A stretch of DNA of 26,421 nt, taken from contig JBBQGT010000032.1 in NCBI GenBank assembly GCA_038323265.1, forward strand, positions 1-26,421. The letters run 5' to 3'. Numbering within the stretch: position 1 is the stretch's first letter; every line of letters begins with the position of its first letter. This document shows positions 7,421 to 14,796 of the stretch, piece by piece. The notes under the pieces are model-generated. The model did not search any database. It was not told the DNA's origin and saw only the letters and a program-made list of their open reading frames with translations. The translations under genes were made by a program, and so were the position numbers. This DNA is from PNKC01 sp038323265. GTDB taxonomy: Bacteria; Chloroflexota; Dehalococcoidia; Tepidiformales; Tepidiformaceae.

Positions 7421-7983
7421 ATGGCCTCCTCACCGATGCCATCTTCTGGGTGTTCGCCATCGGCAGCGTGATAACGGCCTTCCGTGTCTTCCGCACCGAC
7501 TCGATGATGCGCGCCGCCTTCTACCTCCTCGCCTCCTTTGCGGGTGTCGGCGGCATTCTGGTGCTGCTTGGAGCCGAGTTCCTAGGGATGGTGCTGATCC
7601 TAATGATGGCCGGGGAGATGCTCATTATGGCCATCGTCATGGTGATGTTCATGATGAACCCGGCCGGGCTCAACCCGATGTGGATGGTGCACCAGCATCG
7701 CATCGCCGTGGCCGCCGGACTGGTCTCGTTTTTCGCGCTCGCCAGTGTGCCCTTTCTGGTCGACTTTCCAGATCGCCCAGCTCTGCGGCCTGAGGAAGCA
7801 ACCGCCGAGTTGGGTACGGAGCTCCTGGGGGACTCCATGCTTGTCTTCCAGACGGCGGGAGTCGCCCTCCTTTCCACCATGGTCGGCGCCATCGCAATCG
7901 CCAACCGGAACGGCCGGTTCGGCGAAGCCGAGGACGGCTCGCAGGAGCCCGCGGCCGAGCCGGGCACGGAGAGTAGGCCTTGA
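7417..7983 (+). CDS. nuoJ: NADH-quinone oxidoreductase subunit J-like protein
   Basis: The 188-aa protein has five hydrophobic helices typical of NuoJ/ND6, with the family stretches FRVFRTDSMMRAAFYLLAS, GGILVLLGAEFLGMVLILMM and AGEMLIMAIVMVMFMMN. The third helix is the one containing the pi-bulge that couples quinone reduction to pumping. The GTG start overlaps the nuoH stop by four bases (GTGA) and AGGGG stands 10 nt before it. The C-terminus after the last helix is acidic (GSQEPAAEPGTE). Confidence 0.92.
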   Translation: MNGLLTDAIFWVFAIGSVITAFRVFRTDSMMRAAFYLLASFAGVGGILVLLGAEFLGMVLILMMAGEMLIMAIVMVMFMMNPAGLNPMWMVHQHRIAVAAGLVSFFALASVPFLVDFPDRPALRPEEATAELGTELLGDSMLVFQTAGVALLSTMVGAIAIANRNGRFGEAEDGSQEPAAEPGTESRP

Positions 7984-8023
7984 CCCGCCGAAGCCGCCCT
8001 TCGCGTGGCAAAGGCCTCCGAGG

Positions 8024-8329
8024 ATGACGCTCGAAACTGTGCTCGTCGTGGCCGCGGCACTCTTTGGCCTCGGCGTCTATGGCGCCCTCAGCCAGCAGTC
8101 ATTCGTGATGTTGGTGATGGGATTGGAGTTGATGATCAACGGAGCCATCCTTGCGCTCGGTGCCTTCTGGAGCCGCAGCGCGGGCGGGAATCCGCAGGGC
8201 CAGATGCTCGCCGTAGTTTTCATGACCGTCATGGCCGTGGAGATGTCCCTCGGCTTCGCCCTTATCACCAATGTCTACCGCGTCCGGCGCGCGGATATCA
8301 CCGAAAAGCTCAGGCGGTTGAAGGGTTGA
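8024..8329 (+). CDS. nuoK: NADH-quinone oxidoreductase subunit K-like protein
   Basis: This 101-aa, three-helix protein has the normal NuoK/ND4L length. Both membrane glutamates of the proton channel are present: E35 in MGLELMINGAIL and E73 in VMAVEMSLGFAL. The gene starts at ATG 8024, 40 nt behind nuoJ, and its last four bases overlap the TTG start of nuoL. Conservation of the two glutamates argues that this part of the complex still moves protons. Confidence 0.94.
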   Translation: MTLETVLVVAAALFGLGVYGALSQQSFVMLVMGLELMINGAILALGAFWSRSAGGNPQGQMLAVVFMTVMAVEMSLGFALITNVYRVRRADITEKLRRLKG

Positions 8330-10275
8330 TCGCCCTGATTCTGCCTCTCGTCCCGCTCGCCGCCTCGGCGCTGCTTCTATCCCTGGGAGGCCGCCCTCGT
8401 GCCCTTGCCCCAATAGCTGTAGGTGCTCTCCTTGTCACACTCGCGCTCGGAGGCCTGGCTGCCGCTACCCAACCCGGGCTGACCTGGGACTGGAGCACAA
8501 CGATCCAAACGGGACTCGCGGTGGAGGGCTTCAGTAGGGTGATGGTGCTACTGGTTCCCGCGATCGCTGCTCCGATCGTTGCGTACGCTGCCGTCACCGA
8601 GGAGGAAGGGCGACTACGCCTGCTGGCCCTGATGCTGGCATTCACGGGCGCCATGTTGTTGCTTGTTTCGGCTACCGATTTCCTCATGCTGCTCTTTGCC
8701 TGGGAGCTTGTCGGTGCCGCCTCTTGGGCGTTGATCGGCCACGGCTGGCGAGACGCGGAGAATCCACGCGCCGCCACCCAGGCGTTCGTCACGACGCGCG
8801 TCGGCGACCTCGGACTTTACCTCGCGGCCGGAGGCCTTTTTGCGAGCACCGGCAGCTTCGGCTTTTCCGCTCTCGCTGGCGCCGGCGGTTGGCAGAAGGA
8901 TGTGATCGCCGCGGGCATCCTCCTCGCGGCGGCTGCCAAGTCTGCTCAGGCGCCATTTTCGCCCTGGCTCTTTTCGGCGATGGCAGGACCCACGCCGGTG
9001 TCGGCCCTTCTCCACTCCGCCACCCTCGTTGCCGCGGGAGTCTATATCCTCATCCGTGTCAGCCCTGGCCTCGAATCGGTTAGCTGGTTCGCCTTCGCCG
9101 TCGGCGCCACCGGACTCACGACCGCCCTCGCCGGCGGTCTCGTCGCAAGCATCCAGTGGCATGCCAAGCGCGCCCTCGCAGGTTCGACGTCCGCCCAATA
9201 CGGCTTGATGTTCGTCGCCATTGCCGCATCTTCCCCGGCCGCCGCGGGCGCGCAACTGATCACCCATGCTGCCTTTAAGTCACTGCTCTTCCTTGGCGCG
9301 GGCGTGGCCATTCATGCGTCGGGCTCGGCGAACCTGGCCAGCATGCGCCTCGGCCGCGCGCTGCCTCGCGTTGCGGCGCTGTCGACTGTCGGCGCCCTCG
9401 CGTTGGCTGCGGTCCCGCCCCTCGGCGCCGCCTGGAGCAAAGATCAGATCGTTGCGGCTGCCATGCATGCTTCACCCTGGCTGGGCACCGGAGTGCTGGC
9501 GGCCGGCTTTCTGAGCGCCTTCTATGCAGCACGCTATCAGATCCTCGCGTTCGGGCCGGAAGGCGCCGCCGCCAGGCGCGACGTGAGCGGTACCCCGAGA
9601 ACGCTTCACCATCGACCGGGAGGATGGGAGGCCGGCAGCCTTACGGTCCTTGCCTGCCTTACAATTGCGCTTTCCATCCTTTGGCTGCCGGGCGCGGGGG
9701 CGCGTATTGAGGACGTTGCGGGAGGAGAACTCCCCGTCGCCACGTTGTGGGAGCTCGGCGTCTCGCTAGGGATAATCGCCCTCGCCATGGGGCTGGTCTG
9801 GCTGCTCTGGCGACGAAGCGCACTTGCGGGCCTCGCGCTACCGGCGGGCCTCCAGGCGGCTGCTGGAGATTGGCTTGGCCTATCCAGCGCGACGCGCCTC
9901 TTTGTCGTGAATCCCATCATCAGCCTCTCTCGCCTGCTCGCGCGGTTCGACGACCGGGTGGTGGACGCCGGCGTACGGGCGGTGGGACTACTGACATCAG
10001 GCGTTTCCCGATTGCTCGCCATCAGGGTGGAATGGACGTTCGACGGCGCCGTCCGCGGCGTGACGGCCAGCACCATGCAGGCCGCATTCGGATCCCGGGT
10101 GACGGACGAGGCCGTGATCGACCGCGCCGTCGAGGGGAGCGCATGGGCAGTCGGCATCGCGGGAGAGCGAAGCAGGCGATTGCAGACCGGTCTCGCGCAC
10201 CACTACTACGTCATCCTCGTGACCGGCCTGGTCGCGAGCGTTGCCGCCCTCGCCCTGCTCGCACTGCCAGGGTAA
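8326..10275 (+). CDS. nuoL: NADH-quinone oxidoreductase subunit L-like antiporter subunit
   Basis: The 649-aa protein has the NuoL/ND5 antiporter fold with about 16 helices. Channel residues are in place: E127 in LLFAWELVGAASW, K205 in AAAKSAQAPFSPWL, K281 in QWHAKRALAGSTSAQYG, and the HAAFKSLLFLGAG helix. The piston-associated signature AMAGPTPVSALLHSATLV is also present. It is slightly longer than usual because of its C-terminal part after residue 560. The start is TTG, overlapping the nuoK stop as TTGA, with AGGCGG 8 nt upstream. Confidence 0.95.
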   Translation: MIALILPLVPLAASALLLSLGGRPRALAPIAVGALLVTLALGGLAAATQPGLTWDWSTTIQTGLAVEGFSRVMVLLVPAIAAPIVAYAAVTEEEGRLRLLALMLAFTGAMLLLVSATDFLMLLFAWELVGAASWALIGHGWRDAENPRAATQAFVTTRVGDLGLYLAAGGLFASTGSFGFSALAGAGGWQKDVIAAGILLAAAAKSAQAPFSPWLFSAMAGPTPVSALLHSATLVAAGVYILIRVSPGLESVSWFAFAVGATGLTTALAGGLVASIQWHAKRALAGSTSAQYGLMFVAIAASSPAAAGAQLITHAAFKSLLFLGAGVAIHASGSANLASMRLGRALPRVAALSTVGALALAAVPPLGAAWSKDQIVAAAMHASPWLGTGVLAAGFLSAFYAARYQILAFGPEGAAARRDVSGTPRTLHHRPGGWEAGSLTVLACLTIALSILWLPGAGARIEDVAGGELPVATLWELGVSLGIIALAMGLVWLLWRRSALAGLALPAGLQAAAGDWLGLSSATRLFVVNPIISLSRLLARFDDRVVDAGVRAVGLLTSGVSRLLAIRVEWTFDGAVRGVTASTMQAAFGSRVTDEAVIDRAVEGSAWAVGIAGERSRRLQTGLAHHYYVILVTGLVASVAALALLALPG

Positions 10276-10300
10276 TCGTGTACTCCGGAGGATTAGGCTC

Positions 10301-11905
10301 TTGCTAACGGCCGCCATTTTCATCCCTATCGTCGCCGCGGTTGTGTTCGCCCTGTTCCCCCGTCCCCGTTCCGGGACGAACGGACAGGTTGGTGCCGGTG
10401 AGCCGGGTATTGGGACTAGGGGCGGCCTGCCCTCAGGTGAGACGGTGCCCCTCCCGGCCGCGCGTCCCGGGGACGAGAGCCTTCGCCTTTTCGAGCGGCG
10501 CCTGCAGATCGCAGCGACAGCGGTGGCAGGTGTGCCGCTCCTTTTGATAATCGTGGCCTGGCTGCGCTTCAGCGGCACCGGCGGCTTCGAACAGGTGGAA
10601 TCGGTCTCGTGGATCCCCACTCTCGGCGTCGCCTACCGCGTGGGCGTGGATGGCCTGTCGCTCCCTCTCGCGGCGATGACCACCCTGATCTTCGTCGTCG
10701 CGATCGCCTACCCGGTGGATCTGCGAGGACGCGCTGCGCCGTATTTCGCGCTCATGCTCTTCCTGCTCGGGGTTTCACTCGGCCTCTTCCTCGCACTGGA
10801 CCTCTTCCTCTTCTTCGTTTTCTGGGACCTCTCTCTTGTCGGGATGTACTTCCTGATCGGCGCCTGGGGCCACGGCAACTCCCAGCGCTCAGCACTGAAG
10901 TTCTTCGTGTACACTCTCGCCGGTTCACTCGCCCTCCTACTGGCAATCCTCGGCCTCTATCTTGCGACCGAGCCCCGGACGTTCGACATGGCGGAGATCA
11001 TCCGGCAGCAGCCGCTGCCGGCGACCGGCCTGTACGCGACGCTAGTGTTCTTCGGTTTCTTCCTCGGGTTTGCCATCAAGACGCCGCTGGTGCCGTTTCA
11101 CACGTGGTTACCACCTGCCCATGTCGATGCTCCAGGCCCCGCCTCGGCGGTTCTGGCCGGCGTTCTCTTGAAGATGGGAACCTACGGCTTCGTTCGCATT
11201 CTCATGGCGATGATGCCGGGCACGTTCGCACGCTTCGCCCTGCCCCTGGGAATCCTCGCTGTCGTCTCCATCCTCTACGGCGCCCTCGTCGCCCTCGCCC
11301 AGACGAATGTGAAGCGACTCATCGCCTACACCAGCGTCAACCACATGGGCTACGTCATCCTCGGCCTCGCCGCCGCTGGCGCTTCGGTTGCCGGACAAGC
11401 CAACGCTCAGGCGATTGCCCTCACCGGAGCCACCGTGGAGATGGTCGCGCACGGGTTGATCACGAGCGCCCTCTTTCTGATCAGCGGGTCGCTACTCGCT
11501 CGGACGCAGACTTATGAGATGGATCAGTACGGCGGCCTCGCGGGCCGGGCGCGCGCGCTCACGGGCCTGACCGTTGTGGCGGCCTTTGCCAGTCTCGGGC
11601 TTCCTGCGCTCGCCGGATTCGTGGCCGAGTTTCAGATCTTCGCCGGTACCCTCGCCATCTACCCATGGCTCGCCGCGATTGGACTGGTAGGTCTGGTCAT
11701 CACGGCGGCGCTCTTCCTGCGGATGCTTCAAAAGGTCTTCCTCGGAGAGCTGGCCGCTCGATGGGCAGGCTTCCCCGAACTGGGTCGCGTCGAGATTGCG
11801 ACGCTCAGCGCACTGCTGGCATTCGTCGTCGTCATCGGCGTCGCGCCCGCCTGGCTCTTGAACGTCATCGACAGCTTCGCCGGCCCGCTCGTGGGCCGTC
11901 AATGA
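10301..11905 (+). CDS. nuoM: NADH-quinone oxidoreductase subunit M-like antiporter subunit
   Basis: The 534-aa protein belongs to the NuoM/ND4 family. Recognisable channel elements are FWDLSLVGMYFLIG, where the usual glutamate is D176, FAIKTPLVPFHTWLPPAH with K260, and TNVKRLIAYTSVNHMGYV with K338. Between helix 1 and helix 2 there is an unusual hydrophilic insert rich in Gly, Pro and Arg (about residues 21-62). TTG 10301 is taken as the start because GGAGG lies 9 nt before it and no other in-frame start is better placed. The stop overlaps a small 44-codon frame as ATGA. Confidence 0.94.
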   Translation: MLTAAIFIPIVAAVVFALFPRPRSGTNGQVGAGEPGIGTRGGLPSGETVPLPAARPGDESLRLFERRLQIAATAVAGVPLLLIIVAWLRFSGTGGFEQVESVSWIPTLGVAYRVGVDGLSLPLAAMTTLIFVVAIAYPVDLRGRAAPYFALMLFLLGVSLGLFLALDLFLFFVFWDLSLVGMYFLIGAWGHGNSQRSALKFFVYTLAGSLALLLAILGLYLATEPRTFDMAEIIRQQPLPATGLYATLVFFGFFLGFAIKTPLVPFHTWLPPAHVDAPGPASAVLAGVLLKMGTYGFVRILMAMMPGTFARFALPLGILAVVSILYGALVALAQTNVKRLIAYTSVNHMGYVILGLAAAGASVAGQANAQAIALTGATVEMVAHGLITSALFLISGSLLARTQTYEMDQYGGLAGRARALTGLTVVAAFASLGLPALAGFVAEFQIFAGTLAIYPWLAAIGLVGLVITAALFLRMLQKVFLGELAARWAGFPELGRVEIATLSALLAFVVVIGVAPAWLLNVIDSFAGPLVGRQ

Positions 11906-12036
11906 GCGTTGGATTGCCGTCGGACCGGCCGTATCGTGGGCGCCTTCAGGCACGGGGAGACTCGTCGCTTCTCCCCACAGTCCAGATATTCCTTCGAACC
12001 GTACCAGGGCGCGGGAGGCGGAGGGAGACGGCATGA
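11902..12036 (+). CDS. 44-aa ORF coupled between nuoM and nuoN
   Basis: The frame starts at an ATG that overlaps the nuoM stop (ATGA, 11902-11905) and ends in a TGA that overlaps the nuoN start (ATGA, 12033-12036). It fills the only long gap in the operon exactly. The predicted peptide is basic, with many Arg and Gly residues and one short hydrophobic stretch (LLPTVQIFL). I recognise no homologue. The double overlap suggests a translated coupling peptide, but a chance open frame is possible. Confidence 0.4.
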   Translation: MSVGLPSDRPYRGRLQARGDSSLLPTVQIFLRTVPGRGRRRETA

Positions 12037-13460
12037 AGATGGATCTGGCGCCGATGGCGACAGACGTCGTTCCCGAGATCATCCTCGTCCTCGGCGGCGT
12101 AACCATCCTCCTTTACGCGCTGTTCGCACCGCGGCGGTTGCAAATGGGTGCGGCGTTGCTAGCGCTGGCGACGGTCGCCGCCGCGAGCGCTGTCAGCCTG
12201 ACCATGCTCTCAGGGCCGGAACGCCTCACCTTCACCGACACGTACGCCCGTGACCACGCAGCCGTCTGGTCGAAGCTCGTGATACTCGTTGCAACAGCAG
12301 CAGTCATCGGGCTTTCTGTGCCGTGGTTTCGACGTGATCCACGCCACGGGGAGTACTACACGCTCCTGCTCTTCTCGGTGCTCGGGGCGATCCTCCTTGC
12401 CGGGGCTACCGACCTCAAGGAGTTCGTGATGGCGACGGTACTTTCGTCCGCCACCGGATTCGTCTTAGTCGCGTACCACCGACGCTCGTCCCCTGCATCG
12501 GAGGCGGCGATCAAGTACTACCTGCTGGGCGCCTTTACGAGCGCCGGCTCGTTAGTCGGCGTTGCGTACTTGTTCGGGCTTGCAGGGTCAACGACGCTGT
12601 CCGGCCTTAAAACGGGGCTGCCGGACAGCGGTACAAACCTCGCGTTGATCGTTGGCGTGGCGCTGGTCATCCTTGCGCTGGCCTTCAAGACCGGTGCAGT
12701 GCCCGCGCACGCCTGGATGCCGGATGTGGCGCAGGGGGCCCCGGCTCCGGTTGCCGCGTTCGTGACATCGATCCCCAAGGTGGGGGGCTTCCTTTTCCTG
12801 GCCCGGTTCGTCCTCGTCCTGCCCGACGATGTCGCCTGGCGCCCCCTCATTGCTATTCTCGCGGCGGCGACGATGACCCTCGGAAACCTCGCCGCCCTCT
12901 GGCAAGAGGACGTGCGGCGCCTGCTGGGCTGGTCTGCTGTCTCCCAGACAGGATACGGTCTCATGGCTGTCGTCGCCTTGGAGCGGAGCGACCTCGCCTT
13001 ACCCTCGCTGCTCTTCTTTCTGCTCGCCTACGTCCTCGCCAATACCGCCGCCTTCGGGGTGGTGACCGCGCTTCGGGGACGATCCGAGCTTTCGGCTTAC
13101 ACAGGCCTCGCCAGGTCTCGACCCTGGCTAGCGGGTGCCCTAACGCTCGCGTTTTTGTCGTTCATCGGGATCCCGCCGCTCGCAGGGTTCTTCGCCAAGC
13201 TGGCGCTCTTCGGCGCCGCGATTGAGGCCGGTTACACCTGGCTCGCGGTGCTGGCAATCGTCAATACCGTTGTGTCCATTGCTTACTACGCCCGCGTCCT
13301 TGCGCCAATTTATTTCGGAGAGTCGACGGCCCCCGCACCAGTGTTGGGTCGATGGGCCACCGTCGCAACCTTGGGGGTCGCCGCAGCCGTGATCGTGGTG
13401 GGCGTCGCTGCCGAGCCATTCCTCCGGGGTTTCGCGGAGGCGGCACTGTTGCCAGGCTAG
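12033..13460 (+). CDS. nuoN: NADH-quinone oxidoreductase subunit N-like antiporter subunit
   Basis: This 475-aa, about 14-helix protein is NuoN/ND2-like: EAAIKYYLLGAFTSAGSL, AFKTGAVPAHAWMPDVAQG, APVAAFVTSIPKVGGF and LLGWSAVSQTGYGLMAV. The lysine residues of the channel are present. Anchoring on EAAIKYYLLG, the TM5 motif normally reading 'LELLSL' is TVLSSA here, so the conserved glutamate of NuoN appears replaced by valine. Good ribosome binding sequence (GAGGGAG) precedes ATG 12033; ATG 12039 is an alternative. It is the last gene of the operon. Confidence 0.94.
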   Translation: MKMDLAPMATDVVPEIILVLGGVTILLYALFAPRRLQMGAALLALATVAAASAVSLTMLSGPERLTFTDTYARDHAAVWSKLVILVATAAVIGLSVPWFRRDPRHGEYYTLLLFSVLGAILLAGATDLKEFVMATVLSSATGFVLVAYHRRSSPASEAAIKYYLLGAFTSAGSLVGVAYLFGLAGSTTLSGLKTGLPDSGTNLALIVGVALVILALAFKTGAVPAHAWMPDVAQGAPAPVAAFVTSIPKVGGFLFLARFVLVLPDDVAWRPLIAILAAATMTLGNLAALWQEDVRRLLGWSAVSQTGYGLMAVVALERSDLALPSLLFFLLAYVLANTAAFGVVTALRGRSELSAYTGLARSRPWLAGALTLAFLSFIGIPPLAGFFAKLALFGAAIEAGYTWLAVLAIVNTVVSIAYYARVLAPIYFGESTAPAPVLGRWATVATLGVAAAVIVVGVAAEPFLRGFAEAALLPG

Positions 13461-13469
13461 TGTTCCGGC

Positions 13470-13639
13470 TCAGAATCTGTTAGAGGTTGGCGAGGCCCCG
13501 TCGAGAGCGCGTTTGGCGCGCCCGGCCTTGTTGAGGATGGTTTCGACGGTGGCTGTCCAGGTGTACCGCCGAGGTTTGCGGTTGCGCCCGGCGAGGTACG
13601 TTGCGTGGCAGCTTCGAGCGCCTCGACGGCTGTGAACAA
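13470..13639 (-). pseudogene. IS630-family transposase remnant (C-terminal)
   Basis: On the minus strand the last helix region of an IS630 transposase is visible: AVEALEAAT in one frame, then, after a frameshift, YLAGRNRKPRRYTWTATVE followed by ILNKAGRAKRALDG in another. The 'tWTAtve.IL.K..Ra.r.L' signature is characteristic of the C-terminus of this family. Only about 55 codons remain, the catalytic DDE core is missing and the two parts are out of frame. No terminal inverted repeats are evident. It is a decayed insertion between nuoN and the cupredoxin gene. Confidence 0.75.
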
Positions 13640-13675
13640 CGCTGCCGGGACCTAAACCATGCCCCAAACCCAGGG

Positions 13676-13705
13676 TTGCCCCTTGACTGCCATCAGGCCT
13701 AGAAT
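13676..13705 (+). promoter_or_regulatory. possible promoter of the cupredoxin gene
   Basis: TTGCCC (13676-13681) and TAGAAT (13700-13705) are separated by 18 nt, within an AT-rich stretch upstream of the gene. A closer TTGACT at 13683 has no -10 element at usual spacing. The assignment is weak. Confidence 0.3.
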
Positions 13706-13739
13706 AATTAGTACTACGTTCCATAGTAGGAGGTGGTTC

Positions 13740-14231
13740 TTGAAACCAAAGTGGCGATGGGTAATTTCAGCGGTCATCTTCGCGGCAGTGCCTCTGACCG
13801 CGCTCGCGTGCGGCGACGATGACTCGGCGAACACGGGTATGAACCAGGGTGGCATGACGGTGGCGGCAGCCGATCCTTCAGCGGTCCAGGTGAAGCTGTC
13901 GAACTGGGCGGTCACCCCAGCGCAGGCCCAGTTCAAGGCGGGCAAAGTCAAGTTCCAGGCGGTGCACGACATGGACCATGGAATGGATGCGAGCATGGAG
14001 GGTGGCGCGAACCACGAACTGATTGTGGCAGCCGAAACGACGCCTGGCTCAGGTAAGTTCGACAAGGTTGTGCTCAAACTCGACAACCTGAAGCCGGGCG
14101 AAAGCAAAACCGGGGCAGTTGACCTGCAGCCCGGAACCTACGAATTGTCTTGTCAAGTCGGGGAAGTCGTCCAGGGCAAGCCAGTCTCTCACTACTCCAA
14201 GGGAATGCATACCAACATCACCGTCAGCTAG
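13740..14231 (+). CDS. exported cupredoxin-domain (blue copper-like) lipoprotein
   Basis: The 163-aa product starts with a signal sequence (MKPKWRWVISAVIFAAVPL) ending TALAC, so C24 is either a lipid-modified cysteine (the -3 residue is Ala, not the usual Leu) or follows an ALA signal peptidase site. A Gly/Met/Asp-rich linker leads to a beta-rich domain. Type 1 copper ligands can be assigned as H92 (NHELIV), C138 (YELSC), H151 and M156 (SHYSKGM), the order of plastocyanin-like proteins, with a 12-residue Cys-His spacing. A His/Met-rich segment HDMDHGMD may bind extra copper. TTG 13740 is chosen because AGGAGG lies 7 nt upstream and it gives a clean signal peptide. It is probably an extracytoplasmic electron carrier or copper-binding protein; its closeness to the nuo operon may be meaningful but the IS remnant separates them. 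Confidence 0.85.
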   Translation: MKPKWRWVISAVIFAAVPLTALACGDDDSANTGMNQGGMTVAAADPSAVQVKLSNWAVTPAQAQFKAGKVKFQAVHDMDHGMDASMEGGANHELIVAAETTPGSGKFDKVVLKLDNLKPGESKTGAVDLQPGTYELSCQVGEVVQGKPVSHYSKGMHTNITVS

Positions 14232-14484
14232 TGGCCGGCCAGGTTACTCAAGCCTCCCTGGTGGTACCTCGCCTTCTTGGTGGGCTTTCTGACTTTGTCT
14301 CTCGCCGGAGCGCTCTTCGCGCTGTCGGTGCGCTGCACGGGAGTGCATCTTGTGGCGTTCACCGCGAACGGGGCTGCCACCATCCGAGCGATACTTCACG
14401 TCTGCGATTCTCGCCGTTGATCCCGGCGCTCCAAACGAACCGGATTTTGGCCGTGCACGTTTCGACGATGACCCTGCATACGGA
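14232..14484 (+). other. open stretch with one hydrophobic segment behind the cupredoxin gene
   Basis: After the UAG of the cupredoxin gene the same frame remains open for 62 codons to TGA 14418-14420. Its translation includes a clear membrane-type segment, WWYLAFLVGFLTLSLAGALF, but no start codon with a ribosome binding site; TTG 14277 lies inside the segment. It may be the remains of a small membrane protein or chance. The remainder to 14484 shows nothing recognisable. Confidence 0.3.
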
Positions 14485-14718
14485 TCACCACGGTCGGCGA
14501 TGCTTCGGCGGTGCTGAGCGCATGCGGGAAGAGCGGCGGAGAACATCGCTGCGGATAAGGAAGTCCGGCGCGCCGCAGGTTTCGGTCTCAGGGTTGCGGA
14601 GGACGCCCTGGTGGATGATGGGCTCGCCACGCACCATCGCGTCGAAGGTCTCCCGGCAGGCTTCCAACCAGATAACGGCCTCGATACCTGAGGCGATCGC
14701 GAAGTGCCAACTAAGCAC
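14485..14718 (-). pseudogene. RecB-like (PD-(D/E)XK) nuclease fragment
   Basis: The minus-strand frame contains RETFDAMVRGEPIIHQGVL and then GAPDFLIRSDVLRR. This matches the part of TM0106-type RecB-family nucleases where 'G..vI.QgvL...yGaPDlLvRsDvL' carries the catalytic aspartate. The following 'E.wDtKlA' half of the active site is absent and the frame ends soon afterwards (SAPPKHRRPW), so it is a truncated relic. No intact start with a ribosome binding site is seen. The identification is from motif memory. Confidence 0.55.
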
Positions 14719-14783
14719 TCAGCATCGGTGCCTTCGCCGAGTCCCGAGTCCCTCAGTCCTGAGCCCCCCGCACCTCCTTCGGC

Positions 14784-14789
14784 TATAAT
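14784..14789 (+). promoter_or_regulatory. -10 element of argF, leaderless configuration
   Basis: A perfect TATAAT ends 7 nt before the ATG of argF, so transcription should begin at or next to the start codon. No Shine-Dalgarno sequence and no good -35 hexamer are visible. Confidence 0.65.
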
Positions 14790-14796
14790 CCCGTGC

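Noticed and set aside
13683..13708. TTGACT with AATAAT as a promoter for the cupredoxin gene
   Set aside because: The spacing is only 14 nt; the TTGCCC-18-TAGAAT pair is the better, though still weak, candidate.
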